From: Neorhizobium sp. SHOUNA12A
GTDB taxonomy: Bacteria; Pseudomonadota; Alphaproteobacteria; Rhizobiales; Rhizobiaceae
DNA length: 64,000 nt
Reading direction: 5' to 3'
NCBI RefSeq assembly: GCF_023006505.1
Contig: NZ_JALBGV010000016.1
Location: 1-64,000, forward strand
Shown: positions 54,098 through 62,732 of the stretch, one piece after another
How positions within the stretch are numbered: position 1 is the first letter of the stretch
Layout: every line of letters begins with the position of its first letter
Notes under the pieces: model-generated
Databases searched by the model: none
Seen by the model: only the letters and a program-made list of their open reading frames with translations
What the model was told of the DNA's origin: nothing
Made by a program: the position numbers and the translations under genes

Positions 54098-54847
54098 TCA
54101 GCGCAGGTCGAGGACGAACCGCTGTCCGCCCATGTTGACTTCGATCCTGCCCGGTTCCGCGACCGGGATCAGTCCGCACAATGTGCCCGTCGTCATCACC
54201 TGTCCCGCCTTGAGCATGGAGAAGGAGGAGAGCTGATCCTGGTTCGCCAGCACGACCATGGTCTTCAGCGGATCGCCGTCGGAATGCGCCGCGGGCTTGT
54301 CGAAGCCGGACTGTCCGTCGATGAAAACCGACAGCTGACCGATCGATGCGCCTTCGTCCAGCAGGCTCCGGTCCAGCGACGGGCCGAGGACATAACCGAC
54401 ATTGCTCATCATGTCGGCGGCGGCGAGGGCCGGATCGCCCCGGGAGCCGCCCTGGTAACGGCTGCGGAGAAGCTCCACGCCGATCCGCACTGAGCCGATC
54501 GCGTCGACGATATCCTGGCGGGTTACATCGCCGTTGCTGGCCACGACATCCTTGTCGAGCACGAAGGCCAGTTCCACCTCCAGCGAGATGCCCGGCTGAT
54601 GGTCATGGCTGGTTTCTTCGTTGACGAACAGAAGCGGTGCGCTCTGGCAGAAATCACCCTTCAGGGTGAGCTTGGCGCCCTTGAACGGCTGGCCGAGCGC
54701 CCGAAACACGTCCGTCTGCACCGCATAGGCATCCGCCAGCGGCAGCCCGAGAAAGGGCTCCGGATCAAGCACGGTCCTCGACAGGATGGCATTGCGAATG
54801 GCACTCGCGAGGCGGGCGGGGAGGGTGTCGGCAGGCATGTCCGGCAT
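54098..54847 (-). CDS. 2-keto-4-pentenoate hydratase/MhpD family protein
   Basis: 249 residues from ATG 54847, which has an AGGAAA site; the frame to 54949 is not needed. The FAH-fold landmarks are LPLADAYAVQTDVFRALGQPFKGAKL, the metal-binding EVELAFVLDKD, SVRIGVELLRSRYQGG and VMTTGTLCGLIPV. Such enzymes hydrate or decarboxylate 2-oxo-alkenoates. It sits alone between the two dapA modules and divergently from dapA2, suggesting a shared pathway for a 2-oxo acid product of the imported substrate. Confidence 0.85.
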   Translation of the reverse strand: MPDMPADTLPARLASAIRNAILSRTVLDPEPFLGLPLADAYAVQTDVFRALGQPFKGAKLTLKGDFCQSAPLLFVNEETSHDHQPGISLEVELAFVLDKDVVASNGDVTRQDIVDAIGSVRIGVELLRSRYQGGSRGDPALAAADMMSNVGYVLGPSLDRSLLDEGASIGQLSVFIDGQSGFDKPAAHSDGDPLKTMVVLANQDQLSSFSMLKAGQVMTTGTLCGLIPVAEPGRIEVNMGGQRFVLDLR

Positions 54848-55062
54848 AGGTTCAGTTTCCTTGGTTTGAGGTGGAAGCCCAGGGGCATTCGCAATTAGTA
54901 CCAATAGCCGAGCTTTCAAGCATCCCAATAAAATCAATGGATTTTGCACGCTTCAAAATATGCCGACGGCAGTCGCGCATCCGTTCCTCCATCGCCAGTC
55001 CCGGGCGCAACATGCCGCAGCCGGCGACTGATGTAAATATATATTTGACGACTGATACCTAC

Positions 55063-55077
55063 ACTGATTATATCAGT
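55063..55077. promoter_or_regulatory. Operator of the rightward module, copy 1
   Basis: ACTGATTATATCAGT, a perfect inverted repeat of six bases around TAT, 21 bp upstream of the dapA2-type ATG. It is the same motif as the site at 56804. Confidence 0.6.
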
Positions 55078-55098
55078 TCTATAACGAGGAACCTATTC

Positions 55099-55998
55099 AT
55101 GTCGAATGCTGCGTTGAAGGGCATTGTTGCCGCTTCCGTCACACCGGTGACGGCCGATTTCCGTATCGATACCGTCCGTCTGAAGGCGCATATCGATCAT
55201 CTCCTGGCAAATGGCTGCAGCTTCATCTCGACGTTCGGCACCACGGGCGAGGGCGCATCTTTTTCGACCGCTCAGAAGCTCGAAGCTCTCAAGGCACTAA
55301 AGGCGGACGGGGTGGAGATGGGCCGTCAGCTGCCGGCGATCATGACGCCGAGTTTCGACGATGCGGTAACCTCGCTGATTGCCTATGGAGAGCTCGGCTG
55401 TCGCGCCGCGCTCGTCCTGCCGCCCTTCTATTACGGAGCGAGCGAGGACGGCGTTGCGGCGTTCTTCGATGCACTGATCGAGCGGACCAAGGCGCATACG
55501 GAAATCGCTCTCGTGCTCTACAACATCCCGCAGCTCAGCCGGGTCCGCTTCACGCAGCCGCTGATTGCGGCTCTGCTGCGCAGGCACGGCAGCCGCATCG
55601 CCGGGATAAAGGATTCGACCGGGGATCTCGACAACGGGTTGATGCTGGTGAAGTCCTTCCCGGAGCTTGCCGTCTTTACAGGCGACGACGGGGTTCTGCC
55701 CACGCTCGTCAAGGCCGGGGGCGCCGGCATGATCGGCGGCATGCCGAACGTCTTTACCCGCGATCTGAGGGCGCTTTACGACAATCCCGACGATGCCGGC
55801 CTTCTGGAGAAGCAGTCGCGGCGCATCGAGGCAGTGGATGCTTACGGATCGCTCGTTGCCCTCAAGGCGGCTCTTGCCCATTATCGCAACGACGAAAGTC
55901 TGGCATATGCGGTGCCGCCTCTGGTTGCTCTCAACCAGTGCGATCGTGCTATGCTCATTGAATTATTCGAGCGGACGGGTTATCGCGCCGCTGCTTGA
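55099..55998 (+). CDS. DapA/NanA-superfamily aldolase or dehydratase, paralog 2
   Basis: 299 residues from ATG 55099, with CGAGGAA upstream. GTTGE at 47-51, Tyr141 in LYNIPQ, and Schiff-base Lys171 in GIKDSTGD make it a class-I aldolase/dehydratase. It is clearly different from paralog 1 (only the motifs align easily), so the two may act on different substrates or successive steps. First gene of the rightward module. It overlaps nothing; gntR2 follows after 31 bp. Confidence 0.9.
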   Translation: MSNAALKGIVAASVTPVTADFRIDTVRLKAHIDHLLANGCSFISTFGTTGEGASFSTAQKLEALKALKADGVEMGRQLPAIMTPSFDDAVTSLIAYGELGCRAALVLPPFYYGASEDGVAAFFDALIERTKAHTEIALVLYNIPQLSRVRFTQPLIAALLRRHGSRIAGIKDSTGDLDNGLMLVKSFPELAVFTGDDGVLPTLVKAGGAGMIGGMPNVFTRDLRALYDNPDDAGLLEKQSRRIEAVDAYGSLVALKAALAHYRNDESLAYAVPPLVALNQCDRAMLIELFERTGYRAAA

Positions 55999-56029
55999 CC
56001 CGCCCGGTGCCGCCGGCGATAGGAGACAG

Positions 56030-56713
56030 ATGAGCGTACTTACTGCACCGCCCGGCACTGGACAGCCAGACCTTCGCTCGGTCAAACAGGTCGCCTATGA
56101 GCGGTTTCGCGAGGCGCTGTTCGATGGCCGACTCCGGCCCGGCCAGTTCGTGTCCCAGCGGGAGCTCGTCGCTCTTCTCGGCCTTTCGATCGGCGCTCTG
56201 CGCGAACTCCTGCCGCGCCTGCAATATGAAGGCCTGCTGGTGGTCATGCCGCAGCGAGGCATCCAGATCACCCAGATCGACCTCTCGATCATCCGCCAGG
56301 CTTTCCAGGTGCGCATGGCGCTGGAGCGCGAGGCCGTGCTGACGGCCGTCAGGCGGATGCCCGACGTTATCCTCGATGAACAGGCCAGGCTTCACCAGTC
56401 GATCCTCGACGAGGTCCGCAACGCTCCCTCGCCGGATGTCTTCGAACGTGGCCAGAAGGTCGACGACGGATTTCACAACCTTCTCGTCGATTCGACCCAG
56501 AACGATCTGCTGATCCAGGCCTATGCGGTCAACGCGATCCGCATGCGGCTTATCAAGCTCGACAGAATCAGCCTTTCCGAGCAGGTCCTGCCGCCGGCCT
56601 TCGCCGATCATCTGGCGATCATCGACGCCATCAAATCCCGCGATCCGCATGCGGCAGGCGATGCCATCGACCGCCACATCATGCATGCCCGTGAACGAGC
56701 GATCGAGTTCTGA
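56030..56713 (+). CDS. GntR family regulator (FCD), paralog 2
   Basis: 227 residues from ATG 56030 with AGGAGA. Winged helix at about 20-85 (RPGQFVSQRELVALLGLSIGALRELLPRLQYEGLLVVMPQRGIQI) and an FCD domain at about 95-225. High similarity to the regulator at 52308. The two ACTGATNATATCAGT palindromes, one before dapA2 and one before the ATPase gene, are its probable operators. Confidence 0.92.
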   Translation: MSVLTAPPGTGQPDLRSVKQVAYERFREALFDGRLRPGQFVSQRELVALLGLSIGALRELLPRLQYEGLLVVMPQRGIQITQIDLSIIRQAFQVRMALEREAVLTAVRRMPDVILDEQARLHQSILDEVRNAPSPDVFERGQKVDDGFHNLLVDSTQNDLLIQAYAVNAIRMRLIKLDRISLSEQVLPPAFADHLAIIDAIKSRDPHAAGDAIDRHIMHARERAIEF

Positions 56714-56803
56714 TCACCTTCCACTTTATTTTATCGGCGTTTTGCCTTGGCCATCATACATCTTGGTGGCCGATCTCCATATGTGCGCCCCTCTTAATGT
56801 ATA

Positions 56804-56818
56804 ACTGATCATATCAGT
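56804..56818. promoter_or_regulatory. Operator of the rightward module, copy 2
   Basis: ACTGATCATATCAGT, inverted repeat of six bases, with a flanking A/T. It lies 109 bp upstream of the ATPase gene start and matches the dapA2-proximal site in both half-sites. Confidence 0.6.
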
Positions 56819-56926
56819 TTTCATAGAAGTTGTCGAACAACATGTTTACAGGTTCGAATTTTTGTTGCATGGTAAAGCTGTCAGTCATCTGACGCTTTGG
56901 GAGAGGCAATTCAGGGAGGACCGAGC

Positions 56927-58021
56927 TTGGCGCGGCTGGAGCTATCCAACGTTTCGAAAAGCTACGGGGCATTCGACGCCATCACGGACGTATCGCTTGC
57001 CATCGAGGACGGAGAATTCGCGGTTTTCGTCGGCCCGTCCGGTTGCGGCAAGTCCACGCTGCTGCGCCTGATCGCGGGGCTCGATCCGATCAGCGACGGC
57101 GCCATCAGAATCGGTCCGGATGACGTGACCCGCCGGCCCGCAGGTACGCGGAGCGTGGCGATGGTGTTCCAGTCCTACGCGCTCTATCCGCATATGAGCG
57201 TCTACGACAACATCGCCTTTCCGCTGCAGATGGAGCGCCGTTCGAAGGGCGACATCCGCCAGCAGGTCGAGAAGGCTGCCGGCACGGTGCAGCTTTCCAC
57301 CCGGCTGAAGGACAAGCCGTCGAAGCTTTCGGGCGGCCAGCGGCAGCGCGTCGCAATCGCCCGAGCGATCGTCCGCAAGCCGAAAATCTTTCTGATGGAC
57401 GAGCCGCTTTCCAATCTCGACGCGGCATTGCGCATCGAGATGCGTACCGAGCTCACCCAGCTCCATAAGGAGCTTGGCGCCACCATGGTCTATGTCACCC
57501 ACGACCAGCTGGAGGCCATGACCATGGCCGACCGGATCGTGGTGCTGAACGGCGGCCGTGTCGAGCAGGTCGGCAGGCCGATGGATCTCTATCACAAGCC
57601 GGTAAACCGTTTCGTCGCCGGCTTCATCGGCAGTCCGCCGATGAACATGTTGCGCGGCAAGGTGAAGGCGATCGAGAGCGAATATTATTCCTTCGAAGCT
57701 GCCGGCATCGGGACGATCGTGATCGACGGACTGGCGAAGCGCCTCAAGATCGGCGAGGAGGTCGTCCTCGGTATTCGCCCGGAATTTCTGGCGCCGCATC
57801 CGGCCGGCAGCGAGCCGCTGGTGAAGATCGGCGTCGTGCCGCGATCGGTCGAGAGGCTGGGTGCCCAGACGATCGTTCACAGCGTGATCGAGGGTCAGAA
57901 TTTCACCTGCGTGTTTGCCGGCGACCAGGTCGTCGAGCCGGGCCGGGCGCTGAACGTCTATTGCGACGCGGCGAACATCCACGTCTTTGACGCCGCGGGG
58001 ATTACGGTCAGCAGAAACTAA
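56927..58021 (+). CDS. Carbohydrate ABC transporter ATP-binding protein (UgpC type)
   Basis: 364 residues from TTG 56927 (reads MARLELSN), which follows GGAGGACC; the frame is open from 56897. Walker A GPSGCGKST at 36-44, LSGGQRQR, FLMDEPLSNLDA and VTHDQLEAM are intact, plus a TOBE region from about 240. Leads the transport genes of the rightward module; permeases are two genes further on. Confidence 0.95.
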   Translation: MARLELSNVSKSYGAFDAITDVSLAIEDGEFAVFVGPSGCGKSTLLRLIAGLDPISDGAIRIGPDDVTRRPAGTRSVAMVFQSYALYPHMSVYDNIAFPLQMERRSKGDIRQQVEKAAGTVQLSTRLKDKPSKLSGGQRQRVAIARAIVRKPKIFLMDEPLSNLDAALRIEMRTELTQLHKELGATMVYVTHDQLEAMTMADRIVVLNGGRVEQVGRPMDLYHKPVNRFVAGFIGSPPMNMLRGKVKAIESEYYSFEAAGIGTIVIDGLAKRLKIGEEVVLGIRPEFLAPHPAGSEPLVKIGVVPRSVERLGAQTIVHSVIEGQNFTCVFAGDQVVEPGRALNVYCDAANIHVFDAAGITVSRN

Positions 58022-58052
58022 ATCGTCGTCGATAAATCGGGAGGAGTTTACG

Positions 58053-59354
58053 ATGAAGAATGATGTCATGCATGCCATGAAGCCCACACGCCGCGCATTT
58101 CTGTCAGGCACCGCTGCCGGTCTCGCCAGTCTGCCGATCCTGATGTCGGTTTCCGGCCGGGCGCTTGCGGCGGACCAGCAACTGGTTTTCTGGTCTCAGC
58201 TCGCAGGCAGCAAGAAGGCCGCCGGCGAAGCGCTCGAAGCCGCCTTCAAGACCGCCCATGCGGAAGTCGCGCTGCAATCCAGCCTTTATGCCGAACCGTC
58301 GCAGCTTAATGAAAAGATGCTGACGGCGATCAACGGCAATACCGGCCCTGACCTGATCGTTCAGCACTGGGACTACAATCTCACCTATGCTTCCGGCAAG
58401 AAGCTTGTCGAACTCGGCAAGGCGCTTCCGAATGTGAAGACGGCCGATCTGGACCCATCGCTGCTCGCCTACGGCCGTGCCGACGGCGGCCAGTATTCCA
58501 TGCCGCTCTACGGCACCTCGCGCGGTCTTGGCATCAATCGCAAGCTCATCAGCGAAGCGGGCCTCAATCCGGACAAGGGGCCGCAGAACTGGGCCGAACT
58601 TCGCGAATGGGCAAAGGCCGTCACCAAGCGCCCCGGCGGCGGCATGCTGCAGGTGTCCGGCATCCAGATCTACCAGAACGACCTCGAAGCCTTCGAGCTC
58701 TTCACGCTGCTGCTGCAGGGCGCGGGCGGTTCGCTGCTGACGGCGGATCTGTCGGCGCCGGGTTTTGCCGGTCCGGAAGGCGTCAAGGCACTGACCTTCC
58801 TGCAAGACCTCGTCGTCACGGACAAGATCACCGATGCGGGCTTCGGCGTCGGCCCCGGCGGCATGGCGAACCCGTTCAACCAGGGACGCGCCGCGATGCT
58901 GATCGCGGGCAACTACTCCACCAATAACGCGTTGAAGGCCGGCGTCGAATTCGACGTCGTTCCCTTCCCGAAGGAGAGCGGCGGGTTCACATCGCTTGTC
59001 GATCCCTTCTGCTTCGCCGTCCGGGCAGGCGCGCCGAACCAGGAGGCGGCCCTCAAGCTCGTCGAGTTTGCGATGTCGCCGGAACAGCAGATCGCCTTCG
59101 CGGTCGCCAGCAAGAACGTGCCGGCCCTGAAGTCCGCCCAGCAGAACAAGGATGTGCAGGCTGACCCCTATCTTTCCAAGTTCATCAAGACCGCGAGCTA
59201 CGCCCCGCCGACCGCGCCGGCAACGCCGGTATTCCCGCGCATGATGACGCTCGTCGCGCGTGGCGTTCAGGAAGTCATTTTCCAGAAAAACACGCCCGAC
59301 AAGGCGCTGAAGGCGGCCGCGGACGAAGTGCAGACATTGCTCAAAAAGAGCTGA
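58053..59354 (+). CDS. Extracellular solute-binding protein, family 1 (carbohydrate), Tat-type signal
   Basis: 433 residues from ATG 58053, with GGGAGGAG upstream. The signal is KPTRRAFLSGTAAGLASLPIL, twin-arginine type. The body has DLIVQHWDYNLTYASGKK, PLYGTSRGLGINRKL and AAMLIAGNYSTNNALKAG, typical of the sugar-binding family. It is the receptor of the rightward importer. Confidence 0.93.
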   Translation: MKNDVMHAMKPTRRAFLSGTAAGLASLPILMSVSGRALAADQQLVFWSQLAGSKKAAGEALEAAFKTAHAEVALQSSLYAEPSQLNEKMLTAINGNTGPDLIVQHWDYNLTYASGKKLVELGKALPNVKTADLDPSLLAYGRADGGQYSMPLYGTSRGLGINRKLISEAGLNPDKGPQNWAELREWAKAVTKRPGGGMLQVSGIQIYQNDLEAFELFTLLLQGAGGSLLTADLSAPGFAGPEGVKALTFLQDLVVTDKITDAGFGVGPGGMANPFNQGRAAMLIAGNYSTNNALKAGVEFDVVPFPKESGGFTSLVDPFCFAVRAGAPNQEAALKLVEFAMSPEQQIAFAVASKNVPALKSAQQNKDVQADPYLSKFIKTASYAPPTAPATPVFPRMMTLVARGVQEVIFQKNTPDKALKAAADEVQTLLKKS

Positions 59355-59364
59355 GGAGCAGGTC

Positions 59365-60267
59365 ATGGCGCTTCAGAACTCGACATCCAGACCGGTCAAA
59401 ACGGTCAGGTTTCACCAGAACTGGAGCGCCTACGCATTTCTTGCACCGGCGCTCGTCATCCTGTTCCTGTCGCTGCTGCTGCCGGCGGTGGCGACGCTGT
59501 TGATGAGCTTCACGGACGTCTCGTTCCTGAAGCCGACGAGTTTCATCGGCTTCGACAACTATATCAAGCTGTTCAATGATACCCGCTTTCAGCAGGCGGT
59601 CGGCAACACGATCCACTATACGATCGGCGTGACCTTTCCGACCATGCTGCTCGGCCTGCTGGCAGCGGTCGCGCTCAATCAAAAAGTGCCGGGGCGCATG
59701 GCTTTCCGGACGATCTTCTACCTGCCGGTTCTGACCTCGCTGATCGCGGCCGCTGTCGTCTGGGCTTATGTCTACGAGCCCTATGCCGGGCCGCTCAACG
59801 GTGTCCTGACCCGGGTCGGCCTGCCGCCGCAGCCGTGGCTTCAGAACCCGAGCCTTGCGATGAACGCGCTGATCATCATGGCGATCTGGCGCGACTTCGG
59901 CACCGCGATGATCATCTATCTGGCCGGTCTTCAGGATATCCCGAACGACCTCTATGAGGCGGCACGTCTTGATGGGGCGAAGGGCAAGGATATCTTCCTG
60001 CGCATCACCGTGCCGATGCTGAGTTCCGTCACCTTCTACCTGCTGATCATCCTGATCGTGCAGACCTTCCAGGTGTTCGGCGCAATTTATGTGATGACGC
60101 AGGGCGGGCCGCTCGGCTCGACGGAAACGGTGGTTTACCAGATGTACCAGACGGCCTTCGGTTATACCGAGTTCGGTTATGGCGCGGCCATGTCGACCAT
60201 ACTCTTCCTGACCATCCTGGTGTTCTCGATCATCGGGACCCGGATCATGCGGAGGAAAGACGCATGA
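59365..60267 (+). CDS. Sugar ABC transporter permease, MalF/UgpA type
   Basis: 300 residues with six membrane segments; EAA signature in NDLYEAARLDGAKGKDIFLRITVPML. Starts 10 bp after the binding protein. The stop overlaps the next permease's start by 4 nt. Confidence 0.94.
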   Translation: MALQNSTSRPVKTVRFHQNWSAYAFLAPALVILFLSLLLPAVATLLMSFTDVSFLKPTSFIGFDNYIKLFNDTRFQQAVGNTIHYTIGVTFPTMLLGLLAAVALNQKVPGRMAFRTIFYLPVLTSLIAAAVVWAYVYEPYAGPLNGVLTRVGLPPQPWLQNPSLAMNALIIMAIWRDFGTAMIIYLAGLQDIPNDLYEAARLDGAKGKDIFLRITVPMLSSVTFYLLIILIVQTFQVFGAIYVMTQGGPLGSTETVVYQMYQTAFGYTEFGYGAAMSTILFLTILVFSIIGTRIMRRKDA

Positions 60268-61196
60268 CGGACCTTGCGCAACCCGCCGCGATGGAACGGC
60301 AGATCACGGCCCACCGCCGTGGCCGGGAGTTCCCGCGCTTCGACGTGATGAATGTCATCGGTTACCTGCTGCTGCTGTTTGCAGCGCTCGCCACCGTGAT
60401 GCCCTTCCTCTGGATGGTCTCGACCTCGTTCAAGGGCGACCAGGAAATCTTCCGGTTTCCACCGAGTTTCGTTCCGGACGGGCTGCGATGGCAGAACTAC
60501 CTTGATGCGATGGCCTCGCCGGATGCCGGCCGGCAGCTGGTGAACAGCCTGATCTATGCGCTGGGCTCGACGGTTTCGAACCTCGTCTTCTGCTCGCTCG
60601 CAGGTTACGCGCTTGCCCGCATGCAGTTTTCCGGCCGCAACCTGATCTTCGCGCTTGTCGTCGGCCTGCTGATGGTGCCGGCGCAGAGCCAGATCGTTCC
60701 CGTCTTCCTGATCGTCCAGAAGATCCCCTTCGCCGGCGGCAACGACTGGCTCGGCAATGGCGGCACCGGCCTTCTCAATACCTATTGGGGCATGATCCTG
60801 CCGACTGCGGCGACACCTTTCGGCATTTTCATGATGCGGCAGTTCTTCACCCGCATCCCGATGGAATACGAGGAATCCGCCAAGCTCGACGGTGCGTCTC
60901 CGTTCACAATCTTCCGGCGCATCCTGCTGCCGCTGGCCCGGCCGTCGCTCGCCGTGCTCGGCGTCTTGAGCTTTCAGAGCGCCTGGAACGACTTCGTCTG
61001 GCCGCTTATCCTCAACTCGCACCGGGAGATGGCCACCCTGCAGATCGGCCTGCAGCTGCTGCAGAGCGGGCCGGATGCACGCTGGAACGTCGTCATGGCG
61101 ATGGCGACGCTCATCACCCTGCCGGTCATCATCGTCTACCTGCTGGCGCAGCGGCATGTGATCGACGGCGCCGTGACCAGCGGCGTCAAGGGTTGA
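60264..61196 (+). CDS. Carbohydrate ABC transporter permease, MalG type
   Basis: 310 residues, six membrane segments, EAA signature in MEYEESAKLDGASPFTIFRRILLPLARPS. Starts with an ATGA overlap with the partner permease. A basic segment (HRRGREFPR) leads into the first membrane helix. Confidence 0.94.
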   Translation: MTDLAQPAAMERQITAHRRGREFPRFDVMNVIGYLLLLFAALATVMPFLWMVSTSFKGDQEIFRFPPSFVPDGLRWQNYLDAMASPDAGRQLVNSLIYALGSTVSNLVFCSLAGYALARMQFSGRNLIFALVVGLLMVPAQSQIVPVFLIVQKIPFAGGNDWLGNGGTGLLNTYWGMILPTAATPFGIFMMRQFFTRIPMEYEESAKLDGASPFTIFRRILLPLARPSLAVLGVLSFQSAWNDFVWPLILNSHREMATLQIGLQLLQSGPDARWNVVMAMATLITLPVIIVYLLAQRHVIDGAVTSGVKG

Positions 61197-61246
61197 TCGA
61201 TCAATCAAGAGATGAATGAGCCGCTCCGGCGGCAAGGAGGATGCCT

Positions 61247-62359
61247 GTGGCCAAGTCAGATCAGACCAAGAACGTGGAAGTCTACCGCAAACCGGGCGAA
61301 TTTGCTGCATGGCCGGCGAATTACGGCCTGTGGCTCTGGGGCGAGGAAGCGGTGACGATTTTTGTCCAGGGTTTTCGCGGCCAGGCGGAAAACCTGCATG
61401 CGCGCGACAAAACCCGGCCGTTCATTCCGGTGCAGGCCCGCAGCATGGATGGCGGCGAGACCTGGACGATCGAGCGGTTCAACGCCTTCGTGCCCGGCAG
61501 CCAGACGCTTTCCGGCGACGAGCATGTCCTGCCTGAACTGGAAGCGCAGCCGAAGATCGACATCGACCGGGATCTTCGCCCGCTCGACCAGCCGATCGAT
61601 TTCACCGATCCTGAAACGATCGTCATGTGCGCCCGCACCGGCCTGCTGGGTGGGGCGATCAGCTGGTTCTATGTCTCGAACGACCGGGCGAGGACGTGGC
61701 GAGGGCCCTACCGGCTCGGCGATTTCGGCCTGCCTGGCATTTCGGCGCGCACCGACATCGTGCCGCTCGGCAAGCATGACGCGCTCTTCCTGTTGAGCGC
61801 CGCCAAGCGGGACGGCAAGGAAGGCCAAGTCTTCTGCATCCGCACCCGCGACGGTGGCAAGAGTTTTACGTTCGAAGGTTTTGTCGGAGAGGAACCAGAA
61901 GGTTTTGCGATCATGCCTGCGTCGATCCGGCTAAAGGACGGCAAGGTGCTGACGCTGGTGCGCTGCTCAACGGCAAGCCGCGGCGTGGACCGCAAGGCCT
62001 GGATCGATGCCTATACCTCCGGCGACGAGGGCAAGACCTGGGAATTGATCGGCCGGCCGGTGCCGAATACGGGTTACGCCGGCAATCCGCCGACGCTGAA
62101 CCGGTTGAAGGATGGCCGGCTGGTGCTGGTGTTCGGTTATCGCGACGCGCCTTTTGGCCTGCGCGCCCGGGTGAGTTCCGACGAGGGCAAGACCTGGAGC
62201 GAGGATATCATCATCCGCGCCGACGGCGGCATGTCCGATCTCGGTTATCCGCGAACGGTCGTCAGGCCGGACGGGAAACTGCTGAGCGTCTATTATTACA
62301 ACTACGGCAGCGATCAGGAGCGCTTCATCGCCGCCTCGATTTTCGACATAGCCGGCTGA
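61247..62359 (+). CDS. Asp-box (BNR) beta-propeller protein, sialidase-like fold, no signal peptide
   Basis: 370 residues from GTG 61247, 6 nt after AGGAGG; ATG 61241 would leave no spacing. It carries Asp-box motifs that cap propeller blades: SMDGGETWT, SNDRARTWRG, TRDGGKSFTF, SGDEGKTWE and SSDEGKTWSE. The first segments have a WLWGEEAVTIFVQGFRG opening. There is no signal peptide, so it works in the cytoplasm, unlike secreted sialidases. It follows the importer genes and the DapA-type aldolase in one transcript. A role in processing the imported sugar is likely; sialidase activity itself is not shown, because the Arg triad was not confirmed. Confidence 0.8.
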   Translation: MAKSDQTKNVEVYRKPGEFAAWPANYGLWLWGEEAVTIFVQGFRGQAENLHARDKTRPFIPVQARSMDGGETWTIERFNAFVPGSQTLSGDEHVLPELEAQPKIDIDRDLRPLDQPIDFTDPETIVMCARTGLLGGAISWFYVSNDRARTWRGPYRLGDFGLPGISARTDIVPLGKHDALFLLSAAKRDGKEGQVFCIRTRDGGKSFTFEGFVGEEPEGFAIMPASIRLKDGKVLTLVRCSTASRGVDRKAWIDAYTSGDEGKTWELIGRPVPNTGYAGNPPTLNRLKDGRLVLVFGYRDAPFGLRARVSSDEGKTWSEDIIIRADGGMSDLGYPRTVVRPDGKLLSVYYYNYGSDQERFIAASIFDIAG

Positions 62360-62426
62360 TCAGCCGCGCGGCTAAGCCCAGCGTCCGGCAGGCGATCGCA
62401 TATGGAACGTGCGGCGGCGCGAGGAG

Positions 62427-62518
62427 CCCCTCCCCCTTGTGGCAGGGGTTGGGGAGGGGCCTTCGCCCCCGCAAAAACCCCTCCCGCCTGCCGGCCACCC
62501 TGCCCTCAAGGGGGAGGG
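62427..62518. repeat. Imperfect inverted-repeat element (rhizobial intergenic palindrome type)
   Basis: The left arm contains CCCTCCCCCTTGTGGCAGGG and the right arm the complement-like CCCTGCCCTCAAGGGGGAGG. Each arm is itself partly self-complementary. The size of about 92 bp and purine/pyrimidine-run character are like the palindromic intergenic elements common in rhizobial genomes. Confidence 0.55.
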
Positions 62519-62654
62519 TTACGAATGCCGCGCCGCCATACATCCTGATATGCGATGCCTCCTCTGCTTCTAAAAGCACATTCGGAAACATGTCTGGTGC
62601 CTGCTCTCAGCCACTGCGCTGCGAGTGGAGAAGGCGGCATTTCGGATTGACAGG

Positions 62655-62666
62655 TGTCGTAAGACA
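62655..62666. promoter_or_regulatory. Candidate operator upstream of the family-5 binding protein
   Basis: TGTCGTAAGACA, an inverted repeat of TGTC/GACA, 67 bp upstream of the ATG at 62733. No cognate regulator is visible within the window. Confidence 0.3.
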
Positions 62667-62732
62667 TCATATCTCTTGGGTCGCTATTATCTATCTGCCG
62701 GGAGGAGACCGGCAATCCAAGGGAGGACGGCC

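Larger units (their letters stand above)
62360..62732. other. Intergenic stretch with a large inverted repeat
   Basis: 373 bp between the propeller gene and the family-5 binding protein. Holds the inverted repeat at 62427-62518 and, before the next gene, an AT-richer promoter-like segment. No gene is supported. Confidence 0.45.

Noticed and set aside
54098-54949. Start of the hydratase at 54949
   Set aside because: The ATG at 54847 has a ribosome site and begins the conserved region; the extension is hydrophobic and not family-like.
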